Both the position numbers and the translations under genes were made by a program. From Plenodomus lindquistii (Eukaryota; Ascomycota; Dothideomycetes; Pleosporales; Leptosphaeriaceae): 64,000 nt of DNA. The notes under the pieces were generated by a model. The model had not been told where the DNA came from. It worked only from the letters and a program-made list of their open reading frames with translations, and searched no databases. Positions within the stretch are counted from its first letter, which is position 1; each line of letters begins with the position of its first letter. This document shows, piece by piece, positions 1 through 11,756 of the stretch. The stretch spans positions 1 through 64,000 of the forward strand of contig JANUWI010000023.1 in assembly GCA_025504975.1 (NCBI GenBank), in the 5' to 3' direction.

Positions 1-1670
1 ATTAAAAAATAAAAAAATAAATTTAAAATAAAAAAGCGCTTCTAGACTTATAACTATTATAGAAATAGGTACTTAGAAATAATTAGAAAATATATTATTA
101 TATTACTAGCTAGAAAGAGGTTATACTATATATACCTTTACTATATAGAATTACGTAGGCAAAGATAAAAGAGCTTTATAGAAGATTCTAAAATTAAATA
201 GATATAGCGTTAGCTAAGTACTATATACGTATAATACTAAGTAAAAATTTTTTATATAAGCTTTAACTAAAACCTATATTAATAAATATTACTAAAAGTT
301 TTAAATTACTATAAATTTACTAGTAAAAAAAGTTAAAGTAAAATATATATCTAGAAATTAATATAATCTAGTACTATTTACACGTTAGTAAAAACTAGCT
401 CTAAGACTTTAAAAGTTTTTTAATAGTTATTAACTATAAATATATTAAAAAATACGTTTTTAAAAGCTAGAAAAAAGTTTTTTTATTAATATAGAGAATA
501 TATTAGCGTATTAAGTTTTATATATACTAAAAATACTTACGTTTTAATAATAAAAAATATACTATATTAAATAGCTAAAGAATATAGAATAAATAGATAA
601 GTATATAGATTATTAGAATTTTATTTTTTATATAGTAGTTTTTAAACTATTAGTTAAAATAGCTTTTATAGCTATTTAAAATTAGTAACTAGTATATTTT
701 TATTTTTTATACTTTTATATATATATTAAAGTATTTTAACTACTCTAGTTTAAATATATTATTTATCTAGCTATTTTTAAAAACTAATAGTTTCTAGTTA
801 TAGAAAATACTTGTTTTTTTATACTATATAGAAATATATACATATTTTTTATAAATAATAAAAAATAAAGTATATTTTTTAAAGTATATATACTTTAAAT
901 AATAGTAATTTATTTATTATTATTTATCTAACTAAAGTCTAGCTAATAATATTTTTTAAAATTTATAATAACTTTTATAAATTTAATTACGCCTATTTAA
1001 AAACTAGTTTTATTAAAATTATAAATATTATTATTTTAGATACTATATTTAGCTTTTATTTTATTTATAAATTTAAACTATACGCTAATAATTTTTAGAT
1101 TTTTCTACTTTATTTTTTATTTATTTTTTATTTATTTTTTATTTATTTTTTATTTATTTTTTATTTATTTTTTATTTATTTTTTATTTATTTTTTATTTA
1201 TTTTTTATTTAGTTAAAAGCTATTTTAAATTTATTTAAATATATTATATAACGTTTAGTCTAGTATTTACCTACTAGTATTTTATTATATACTTTTAGTA
1301 TTTTATTAGCTATATTTTCTACTTTATATAGCTAGAGTATAAATTTTTATAAATTAAAATTAAAAATATATTAAATAATTATCTACTTTTTAGTAGTAGT
1401 AAATCTCTAGTAATTAAATTAAATTTTAACGCGTAAAGTAGTTTTATTAATCTAGTTAGAGAGTCTTTAATAATTAACTCTAAAAACTATACTAGTAGCC
1501 TATTAGCTTTTAAATTAGCTAGCTTTAAATATAAAATAAATAAATTCTAATTAGCTTTAAGTTTAAATTAATATTATATTATATTATTAAAGTATATTAT
1601 ATAGAGTATAGTATTTAAAATACTAAAGAAAAGTAGCTAGCTTAGTAGTATAGCTAGTTTAGTAGTAAAA
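1..1670 (-). mobile_element. RIP-mutated Fot1/pogo-like DNA transposon relic, cut by the window edge
   Basis: From about 240 to 1670 this matches the element at 49740-51100 base for base over long runs. It ends in the same terminal sequence (two AGCTAGCTTAGTAGTA-like units, 1634-1670) followed by TA at 1671-1672, the target dinucleotide of Tc1/mariner/pogo elements. Read on the minus strand, about 1010-1045 resembles the pogo transposase motif IYNFDETGF after heavy C-to-T change. It differs from its sister by a decamer expansion at about 1108-1211. The first ~240 bases align poorly and the left end lies outside the window or is rearranged. Confidence 0.7.
1108..1211. repeat. Decamer minisatellite (TATTTATTTT)n inside the transposon relic
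   Basis: About ten near-perfect tandem copies of a 10-base unit. The equivalent place in the sister copy (about 50618-50643) has only about two units, so the array expanded in this copy, presumably by replication slippage. Confidence 0.85.
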
Positions 1671-1719
1671 TACATTATATATTTTTTATAATTAATAAAG
1701 AATATAGTTTTTTTTTTAA

Positions 1720-2427
1720 AATATGTAAATATTAAAATATAGTAACCTATTTATATTTACTTAGCTAGATAAAATCTAGATAAATATAATTTTTAAAGTT
1801 TATAATAATTCTTATTAATTTTATTATATCTATTTAGAAACTAGTTTTATTAATATTATTAGAATTATTATTATTAATACTATATTAAACTTTTATTATT
1901 TTTAGAAATTTAAACTATATATAAAATAATTTTTAAATCTTTCTAGTTTATTTTTTATTTCTTTTTAATTAAATAAAAAGCTATTTTAAGGTTACTAAAA
2001 TATAGTATAAAGTATTTAGTTTAGTATTTACTTACTATTATTCTATTATATACCTTTAATATTTTAAAAGCTATTATTCTACTTTATATTACTTAAAAGT
2101 TAATTTTTATTAATTAAAACTAGAAAGATTTTTTATAATTTTTATTTTAAGTAGTAGTAAATTTCTAATTATTAGATTTAACTAAAAAGCGTAGTATTAT
2201 TTTATTAATCTAATAAAAAATCCATTAATATTTAATTTAAAATATTATAATAGTAGTCTATTAGCTTTTAAATTAAATAGCTTTAATAATACTATAAATA
2301 AATATTAAATATTTTTTAGTATCTAATAATATTATATTATATTATTAAAGTATATTATATAGAGTATGGAATTTATAGTACTAAAAAAAGTAGCTAGCTT
2401 ACTAGATTAGCTAGTTTACTAGTAAAA
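1720..2427 (-). mobile_element. Second, truncated Fot1/pogo-like relic
   Basis: The sequence from about 1738 is a diverged repeat of about 890-1670 in the same orientation, with collinear blocks: the transposase-like segment near 1850-1885 and the run before the terminus. It ends in a variant terminal repeat (TAGCTAGCTTACTAGATTAG, then CTAGTTTACTAGTAAAA) followed by TA at 2428-2429. The 5' half is missing. It belongs to a related but distinct subfamily. Confidence 0.6.
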
Positions 2428-3170
2428 TATATTTAAAAAACTTTTAGTAAATTTTTAATATTTTTTTTATTTTATAATTAATTAATATTAAGTATAGGTA
2501 CCTATATTTTATTTCTTAAGCATTTTATAATAAATAAAATATTATTATAGTTTAATTTTTATTATTATTTCTAATAACTATTAAATAAATAAAAAGTTTT
2601 TTATTAATAAATTAAACTTCTAATTTAATTTTTTTTTCTAGAGTTATAAAAAGGATACAATTTTTTTAATTTAAACTCTAATTTAAAATCTTTTATATTT
2701 TTATTATTATTTAGTATTGTATATCTATTAAAAAAAGTCTCTTATAAAATTTATTAAGATTCTAGTTAATTTAGATTAGAGTTCTTTCTAATTAGAATTA
2801 GTTTAATATAGAATATATTTCTATAATTTTATTTTATTAAAGCTATAGAAATTTGTTCATAAAATCTTGTTTTAGGAAGAATTGCTAACAAACAGGATGG
2901 GCGGTACGCGACGCTGGGCGACACGCGCACGGCTACGTTAGCGCCGGAAGTCCGCCATCATCACAAGCCACAACCACACAAGACCACATCCTAGTCTAGT
3001 CAGCAGCGCGGCGTTTGTTTTCCATCAACAACCAACAACACCACACAATCACAATAACCACAATAACCACAGGACCCAACCATTTCCTCTCACTCCCACA
3101 AAGTCTCATTCCAATCCCAGCGCAACGTACAACAGAGGGTGATTGGCAATCCCCCTCGCCCCGCGCAATC

Positions 3171-4965
3171 ATGTCGCGGGCGCACCGGCCGTCGACGACG
3201 CCCATGGATTTTGAGTGGACGAATGGGGAGGGGCCTGTTGATGCGCGATCGCCCTTTTTGAATGCGAATGCGAATGCGAATGCAGGACAGCAGGGCGGTA
3301 TGAAGCGTAAGTTGGATCATTTTGCATCGGATACACGACACGCCCAACGACAACAACATCAACACGACGGGCTAAACAAAGCGCCCCCAGGTCCCCATTC
3401 GGTCCTCGACTCGCCCTCCAAATCCTCGCACGCCTACAACGGCGCCTTTGCAACACCCAACCGCTCCGGCTACTTCAACCACACGGGCGGCAACAAGCCC
3501 CTGCCCAGCACGCCCGCTAGTTCACTCCCCGCACACATTCAGAACCACCAGGCGTGGGAGCCGCGCACACCGGCTAGCACATACGACTTTAGCTCGGGCG
3601 GCGAGACGCCCAACACTCCCCAAGTAGACAGCGACGTCGGAACACCAGACACACAGTTGGCCGGCAAGATGGGGCGGTTGGGTGGGGAGAGCAGCAGGAA
3701 GCCGGCGCGGAGAGACAGCTGGATGTCCTTCAAGGTCAAGGAGTTTTTTGGGGGCAGCCCGAGTCCAAGTAAAAGCGAACGAGACCGCGATAGAGACAGG
3801 CGAGACGCCGACACGCGCCGCCCATCGTCGCGCAAAGAAAAAGAAGGCCGCATCGTCAAACGCCGCCCCGAACGCTCCCGCAGCAAAAAGCGCCACGCCC
3901 TGCACCACAACTCGGACGACTCCGACACCGAAACCCCTTCCTCCCACACCAACAACAACATCCTCGCCCCGCACAACCCCTCCGCCCCCGCCCCCGCCCC
4001 CGCCCCCGCCGTCGTCGCCGTCGTCCAAGAAACCTTCATCAAGCGTCTAGGCAACCTCTTCCACTGGGTCGAAGCCCACCCCGCCCTCCCCACCGTCCTC
4101 TCCATCTACGCCCAATTCCTCGTCAACTCGCTGCTGGGCCTGGGTTTCCTATACATCATCTACTGCGCCTGGGCAGGCATCATGTCAGACGTGGACATTG
4201 AGTCATCCAAGCACACGGCCGAAGTCATGGTCGAAATTAGCGCCTGCGCAACAGATTACCAGCGCAATCACTGCGGGACCGCCAACATGGCGCCTGCGCT
4301 TGAGAGCGTGTGTGGCGTGTGGGAAGCATGTATGAGTCGGGATCCGAGGAAGGTTGCGAGGGCAAGTGTGACGGCCAAGACCTTTGCGGTGATTTTTAAT
4401 AGTTTTGTCGAGGAGTTTAGTTATAAGAGTATGGTATGTTGTCAACCACGCCTTCCAACTAAGATCAACACCAACTAACCATCAACAGATCTTCACAGCA
4501 ATCATCATATTTGGCGGGTTTAACCTTTCCAACTGGGCGTTTGGCTGGTTGCGCTCTCCCCCTCCCAGCAGCACATCTTCCCAACACCAACAACCACAAG
4601 ACTACCCACCACCGCAAACCCCTCACATGATTCTCTCAAACCAATACCAACAACATCTCCTCCAAAACGACGCACAATTCCAACGCGAAGTCTTGAATCA
4701 GGAGAATTGGAATAATAATTGGAATACTCTACCGCAGATGCAGATGCAGGTGCAGACGCCAGGTAGAGTGGGCGGGGAGTGGAGTAGAGATGGTGTGGGT
4801 ATGGGGACTGGAGCAGGGGGGAGGTACATAGAAGCCCCGCCGCCGTTGGTACATGCGCATAGTATGCCTGCTGCTGTTTCTGGGGGTGGATCTGGATCTG
4901 GGAGTACGCAACAAGATGTTGGTACCAAGTCGACGACGACGAGGAAGAGGGGGTTGTTTAGATAG
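3171..4965 (+). CDS. BRL1: Brl1/Brr6-like nuclear envelope protein
   Basis: Two exons, 3171-4433 and 4489-4965, intron 4434-4488 (GTATGT...CAG), 579 aa. The start is the first in-frame ATG, with A at -3. Residues 1-300 are low-complexity, rich in Ser, Pro and Arg, and likely disordered. The C-terminal third is the Brr6/Brl1 family domain: a membrane segment around VLSIYAQFLVNSLLGLGF, a luminal loop with spaced cysteines (SACATDYQRNHC...VCGVWEAC) that form disulfides in the family, then a second membrane segment beginning IFTAIIIFGGF just after the intron. In yeast these proteins sit in the nuclear envelope/ER and act in nuclear pore assembly and membrane lipid homeostasis. The Gln/Pro-rich tail after the second segment is less typical. 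It lies ~300 bases from the RIP block and converges with FAS beta. Confidence 0.85.
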
Positions 4966-5392
4966 ATTATTGATTATTGGTTAGTGGATTATGAATGTTA
5001 TAGATATACCTCATCAACTTGCTGCTTTGTACAAGGAATGTCGTATTGAACAGTGAACAGCAATACTACGAAGTACATCGATTGCTCCCGGCTCTAGCTT
5101 GAAATTAAACATTCTTCCACCTTCACACGCAGCTACATGTACGCAGGCAAATGCCAGGAAACAAATTTGGCAGACTTTTGCAATCGAATTGGAAATTTAC
5201 ATATCCCAAACGCAATAATCGTAACACCCATGCACACACAATATTCCCATCATTCATCCCTCATTCCCGGATATCAAGCGGATCTACTCCTCTAAACCCA
5301 ATCAACCAACTATACAACAGCGACACAAAAAAAAAAACGCCTTCACAATCATTACATCCTCCCTTTCACCATTACTAGTCACAGACACCACA
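4966..5392. other. Intergenic gap between convergent genes
   Basis: Shared 3' flank of the BRL1-like gene (+) and FAS beta (-). Holds a poly-A run near 5329. I see no gene; the short plus-strand ORF here has no coding character. Confidence 0.6.
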
Positions 5393-8300
5393 TCACGCCG
5401 AAACCTTGTCATCCTCATACTTTTCCCAATTCGCCAGAATATTCCCAATCTTTGGCGAATTCGTCAATCGATACACATCCTCAAAGTACTCCTTGGTAAG
5501 CGCAAACGGCTTGGCCGTCACATTGGGAATGTACTTGCCAACCAGCTTGCTCGGGTCGATGCTCGTCTTGTGAATCTTCTTAAGCAGGAAGCTGCGGAAC
5601 GGCTTGACGCCGCTACGCAAAAAGGTAGAGTGGAAGGGCACGTCGATGCCCTTGAGTGGGATGGTGGCGAACCCGCGTTGCAAGTCGAGTGGCTTGGGCT
5701 TGGCTTCCGTCTGCTCGGCGCAGCCCTTGATGATTTCTTGGAGGTGCGCTTTGACGTCTTCAAGAGACATGGACTGCATGAGGGCTTGAATGTCAATCTT
5801 TTGCTGCTTGAGGTAGTTTGTCACGCCTGTGAGGCAGTCGAGGGCACGCAGGTCGCCGGCGGCAACGTATTGCATATTGGCAATGTTGTAGTTGACAATC
5901 TCTAGAAGCCAGCCAGTGGTCTCGGCAATGTTCTCCACAACGTATTGAAGAGCTTGCTCGTTGAACGTCTTTGAGATGCGGCTCGGGTTCACGGCGCACA
6001 TGGAGTAGTTGGAGCGGCCGGATTCGTCACGCTCGACGGCGACTTGCATCGTGAGACCGCGGTAGAACACGACAGACACCAAGCTCTCAATGGGCATGAC
6101 CTCAGCCATGGCAGCAAGAGCAGAGTACTCTCCGAGAGAGTGACCGGCAAACGTGCTGTCAGACTGAACGACACCCTTGGCGCGCATGTCTTCAAACGAA
6201 GCCTTCTCCATGAGCGTCAGGGCAGGCTGGGTGAATTGCGTGGCGGACAAAAGACCAGTCGGTGATCGGTAGGTGTACGATGTTGTGTTCTCATCAATCT
6301 CCTTGAAGATCTTCTCCGACTTGATGGTGCCATCGGCGCTGACCGTCTCAAAGGTCATGGACATGTAGTTTTGGCGAATGGCCTTTCCAACCGGCCCACC
6401 AAAGTGAATGGTCAACTCCTTGGGGTTGTTCTTGACAATGTTGGTAATGGCGAAACCTGACACGTGTTAGTCGTTGATCATCTTTGCATTGTTGACTGTA
6501 CATACCGTAGTTGTCCATGAAGTGCTTGTCGGCACGGTCCCAGACCGCCTTGGCTATGGGGCTGCTGTTGTACAACTCCATACCCATGCCCTGCTCTTGC
6601 GAACCTTGACCAGTGAAGACGTACGACGTTGTTGGCTGCTCTACCTCGGCCTCACCAAGCAATACCTTGTCTTCGGTCTCGCGGTTGCTAACCTCAATCC
6701 TGATGATCTTGCGACCAGACACCATACCGACGTGCTGAAGCTGGACGTCGAGCAAGTCATCAGGAAGGACCATGCCGACGAGGTTGACATGGTAGCTTCT
6801 CACACGGCCCACGTTGTTCTCCGCAGCCCATGTTTCGACCAAGCTTCGGACAGCAGCACTGGAGTACATGCCGTGAGTGATTGTGCCTGGCAGATTGGCG
6901 TAGCTGGCAAAGATGCGCGAAACGTGGATGGGGTTGTAATCGCCAGAGACGCGTGCGTAGTTATCGTTTGATGCAGGCGCCTTGAGGCTAAGTGGAGTCT
7001 TTCCGTGCAGTGGAATAGGGTTCTCAAAGAGCACTGGCTGATCGACAGCAGATCCATTGCGCTCCAAATAGTCAAGCACAGGGTTACCGTAAGCGGTACC
7101 AGATCGGTAGTCGACGGAAGCGATCTGGATGACCTCCTTGGTAGGAAGCTCGAGTAGGACCTCTCCCATGGTCTCAATGTCCGAAAAGACCGTCTTGTTC
7201 TTGTAGCGAACAATGGTCTCGAGCTTAAAGAGTAAAGTCTTGTTCAAGAGATCAATCTCGGGCTCCTCAAAGTTGAACCACTCCTTTGAGCGGAGAATGG
7301 CGACATCCTTACTGGTTGCCAGGTGAAGCTGAATGGGCTTCTCGATCTTGCGCTGGAATGTGTTGTGGAAGTCGTCGTAAGCACCGCGGTAGAGGAACTG
7401 ACTGGTGACCTCCATCACGGGCTCGCCATTGCGAGTGATGGTGCCACATACCTCAACCATCTTGCCAGAGTCTTGGTTGATGACAGCGTTGATCTGGGCA
7501 GTGGTATCGACAACATCGCCCTTCTTGAGGGGCTCGGCGCCGTCAATCATGCGGAAGCCATTGGAAAGATGGACCAACTTGAGGAGATCACCATCGATAG
7601 CCCGAGGGAAGATGGGCTTGGTGATGGCCTTCCAGCCAACAACAATGGCGAAGTCCATGGGCGCGTACACCTCTTTGCCAGGTCGGTCGACGAAAGCCTC
7701 GCCGGTATTCCCAACCGCGTGGACAAAGTCGTGGATTGCCTCGCTGGTGACCGTTGCGCGCCCACCATCGAAGCTTGAGCTGACAGACGCCTCAAATGGA
7801 CACGCCTCATCGCCAAACCAGATCTTGTAGTAGAAGTCTTTGATGCGGTCGTTGCGAGCGTCCATGACCTCATGGATAGGCGCGTAACCAACATCCGGTC
7901 GATATGTGAACCTGAAGGGTAACGCGACCGTGGATCCGAGGGCGGTGCGTTCCTCGTACAGGTTGAGCAAGATCTCATTGTCCTTGGTAAGACCAACATC
8001 AGCAGTCTTGATCAGCTTGCCACCATGGTGAAGCTCCTTCACGATGATGCTGGTCTTGGCGGGCTCGGCGGGGTGGTGGACTTCAATGAGCATGCCAGGC
8101 GTGGGAGCGAAGATTCTGGCAGTCGGGTTTGTCTGGAAGCGCTGTCCTTGGACGAAAATGTCCGTCGTGAAGAATGCATGTCGCCAAGAGTAGCTGGTAC
8201 CGGCGAGGAGTTGGAGCCAGGCGTGGCTCTCGGGCATCTGGGCATTGGGCGCGGCAGACAGACGGTACAGGATCTTGTCCTCAAGCTCGGAGATACCAAG

Positions 8301-11300
8301 ACCGTCAACATCCAATCCTTCAGGAGCTGCCAGCAAGTTGCTGCCAAAGTACTCGATGACGGGTATCTTGGATTCGTCGTCGCCGTAGAAGTCGCGAAGG
8401 AGGAATTTGATATGGCCTTCGTGCACACCGTCGAGGATGTCTTTGACAGGTTCATCAACCTTTGTAGAGTATTTGACAGACATTGGTCCTTGCAGGATGC
8501 AGGTTCTGCCAACATCCTGATCGACGACAGCGTCGAGATCCTCAGACTGCCACAGGGAATCCTTCTTGAAAAAGAACTCAAACGTGTCGTCGAGAACAGG
8601 AACGAAAGGCACAGGCTTCTGCCCACGGCGCTGGCAGAGAAGCAAAAAGTGCTGTACGTCTTGGGCGTTGATCAACTGCTGGTCAGCCTCGGGGTAGGCC
8701 TTGAAGACCTTCTCCAGCATTGGGAAGGGATCATTGAGTTCGTCGTAGCTTTGAATGAGAGACTCGCCGGCAGATTTGCTGAAGCGTTCCTCAAGTCGTC
8801 GGATGAAATCACCAGTTAAGCGCTTCAAGCTCTGATCGATCCAGCGGGACTGGTGCTTCACGTACATAAGGTCCACCATGCGTTGGACGACCTCTGTGTA
8901 CGTCATGTCCTCCAGATCGACAGACTCGCCCTTCTTGTTTCTGCCGAACCAGACCTTCTGGAAGTCCTTGTTGAGCTTCTCAATGATGTATTCGCGCATC
9001 TTCTTCAGCTCCGGTATACGCTTCGCCTTGGGAAGGCTGAAGATCTTTTGATCCATCTCGTGCCAGAATATGACACCGCGGGTGGCGAGTTTGTGAATGG
9101 GTTCGCCCATTTCGGAGCGGACGGTGATAACGCCGCCTGCAGGTCCTTTGTAGGTCTTCTCCCATTCGCTGTCATCAAGACCAGGTGCGTCGACAATGGC
9201 CTGCTTCGCCATCTTGGAAGTGTGCACCTCCTTGGCAGTCATGACACGGCTGCCAAACAAGCATCCGTCGTACGGCATTGGTGGATAGCCGAAGCGAGTA
9301 GACCAGCTTCCGGTAAGGTAAGGATAGGTATCCTCTGCACCTCCAAAACCAGATCCGGCAACAAGGATGAGGTTATCGCATTTGCGAAGGCGACCATACA
9401 TCTGCAAGATGGGCTGGTGGAAGTCTTCATACGAGTGATGTCCACCGCCACGACCTCCAGTCCATTGCAGCAACACTGGGAAGGTCGGGTTTGCCTTGGC
9501 GATGTTGATGGTTTGTTGAATAGCTTCAACCGACCCGGGCTTGAATGCAATGTGCTTGATGCCAAGAGTCTCGATGTATTCATTAGCGACCTCGATAGAA
9601 GGCACACCAGCGCCAATTGTCAGCCCTTCGATGGGTACACCTTCAGATCTCAGCTTAGCCAGCAGCGGAATCTGCCAGGCCATGGCGCGAGGGTTAACGT
9701 AAATCAGGTTGACTGAGATACCGCGCCCCGCGGGAATAGCCTTCTCAACCTTGGTAATGGCCTCGGTCATGGTTTTTTCGTTGTAGTATCCACCACCAGC
9801 GAGTTCGATCTCGTAGCCGGCGTTCATAGTGGCAGCCACAAAATCCCAGGGCACAGTGCAAGGTGTCATACCAGCAACCATTATGGGCGGCAGGCCAAGC
9901 ATGCGGCTCATCTTGGTATCGACGTAGGTTTGTCCTGTGGAGGTCTTGACGAGGCGAGGACCGTGCTCCTTGACCCAATCGACGGCATAATTGACGGCTT
10001 CGTGATTGCGATCAAAGATCTCAGGTTTGTATCCTACTTCGGCATTCTGGCCATCAATGGCACCAGCGAGGATGACACGGACGCCAGTTCCGTCCTTGTT
10101 ACGATTAGTGAGGACACCGAGACCAGAAATGCCACCGGGGCCGAAGTCAAGGATGTGAGTGGCCTTTGGGAACACGGTAGCTTTTTCCCATTCTACCGAG
10201 TCTGAGGTGATCATGCTGACGATTCGAGGCACAATGTTGTCCGAGCCATGCTCACGGAGATCCTCGCCAGTATGTGTATCGAACAGGGGTATGCCGAGAT
10301 CGCTTGCGGCAATTTTGATGCCCTTGAGATCATCTTCCAGTTGCTTCGTTGCCTCTGCAAGGTATGGGCTGTGGAAGGGAGCCGTGATGGGCAGGAATCG
10401 GTTAACAAATCGTATCTTGCGCTCGGTGAAGGGAATCTTTGTCTGATCGAGACCTGTTGGGGCCTTGACCTTTCGTAGACGAACGTTCAGACCATACAAC
10501 GAGATGGGAGGACCAGTGACGACGAAATTGCGCGCGCTGTTGACGAGCGAGATGGCAATGTGTCGATCCTCTGGCAAGTGGGAGTTGGTCGTAGCAATGT
10601 GTTCCTCGACTGCTTTTCGAGACAGGTCTCTGATGGACAACATGGGAGTTGGTGTGCCTTCGCCGTTGTCGATGGAGTCTTGGAGCACATTGGGTGCAAG
10701 CGACGTCTTGGGGAACGCTTGCTGACTGCGCGTACCAATCCAGAAGAGAATCTCGATGGCCTTTTTGGCCGACTTCTCAAAGAACTCCCAATTCTTGGCC
10801 TCAGCAATGGCCGCGGCGGTGACAACACCCTGCGAATGACCTGTGACACCGGAGAAGCGCGCTCGGACGTTACCCGGATGGCTGCCGAGCACTCTGCACG
10901 TAACAACATAGTGTGCTAGTTGTGTCAACCCAATCAAGGGCAGACTGACGGGTGCCGAGACCAGGTATTCGGTATCTGGCTGCGAATCACGGTTGTTGAG
11001 CCAGCGCATGACATCGAGACCTTTGGAGTAGAGCTTCTCAGCTCGTGGGTCTCGCGCAAGAGTCAGAAGATGGGCCGCTTCGGCTGAGATGAAATCTTCA
11101 ACAAAGGAGGGGTATGTGTTGTAGATTTCGCGGAGTTCATCAAAGTACTCCTCAATGTTGCCCTGACCGCCCAAGACGGCGTAGATGAAGGCATTTTCGT
11201 CAGCAGCTTCGCGGAATAGGGCAGATTCGTGGGGCTTCATGGGCCGGTCGACGGCTGAACGTGCAGCGTAGTATGACCGGACTGTGACGAGCTTCTTCTC

Positions 11301-11756
11301 GGTGATGCCAGGAAGCGTAGCAGCCAGAGCGTGGACCTCGTTGCCGCCCAAGAAGGCACGTTCAAACTCGGCGAGGACGAGTTTGAGCACTTCTTCGAAC
11401 GAGTCTGGATCGTCGCCCTCATCGACCTCGTTGGCAACAAAGCCGAGGTATCGCGCGACCAATTCAGCCACCGACGATGGCTCGTCATCTTGAGCAAGCT
11501 CGTCTGTGGGCTCGGGCAGAGTCGACTTGAATGTGTCTCGCAGTTGTTGGGCGCTGAAGTGGAGGGCGGTGGGGATGAGGAGCGTGTACTCGAGGGAGCC
11601 GTGGGAGAGGATGAGGGGGCGCAGGTTGGCAGCTGAGCGGGGCGTGGAGATGCCCGTCTGCTGGCCTGAGCCGTACATGTCGAGAGACTGGGAGCGTCTG
11701 CGGCTAGAGGAGGTTGTGAGGGGCGTGGGGGGTGAGCAGGCGCTAGGTCTGGACAT
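5393..11756 (-). CDS. FAS1: Fatty acid synthase subunit beta
   Basis: Two exons on the minus strand, 11756-6506 and 6456-5393, intron 6505-6457 (49 nt), about 2104 aa, the usual length for fungal FAS beta. Domain order is standard: acetyltransferase (GHSQG near residue 305), FMN enoyl reductase (glycine-rich LAGGGYYNE near 650), dehydratase hot-dog (YNPIHVSRIF...GTITHGM near 1610), and malonyl/palmitoyl transferase (TGQGSQ, then GHSLGEY near 1854). It forms the alpha6-beta6 cytosolic complex with the alpha subunit encoded divergently next door and makes C16/C18 acyl-CoA. The start is uncertain. Homologs usually begin at the MYGSG methionine (ATG at 11678); the ATG at 11756 adds 26 Ser/Arg-rich residues and has A at -3; a further in-frame ATG lies at 11807. 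Full length and domain completeness favour primary metabolism over a hexanoate-type paralog. Confidence 0.95.

Larger units (their letters stand above)
1..2870. repeat. RIP-degraded AT-rich repeat block (left)
   Basis: Extremely AT-rich sequence with almost no CA or TG dinucleotides, while CT, AG and CG persist; this is the pattern left by repeat-induced point mutation (CpA to TpA). No open reading frame survives. Two pogo/Fot1-like relics lie inside it (1-1670 and about 1720-2427). The stretch 2430-2870 has the same composition but no element I can name. Normal composition returns at about 2870-2890, some 300 bases before the first gene. Confidence 0.9.

Noticed and set aside
3522..4105. Minus-strand ORFs of 168 and 188 codons over the BRL1-like gene
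   Set aside because: Low-complexity Gly/Val and Arg/Ser runs produced by the GC-rich repeat regions of the sense gene.
8025..9716. Long plus-strand ORFs of 264 and 287 codons opposite FAS beta
   Set aside because: Shadow frames of the FAS beta coding strand with no recognisable motifs.
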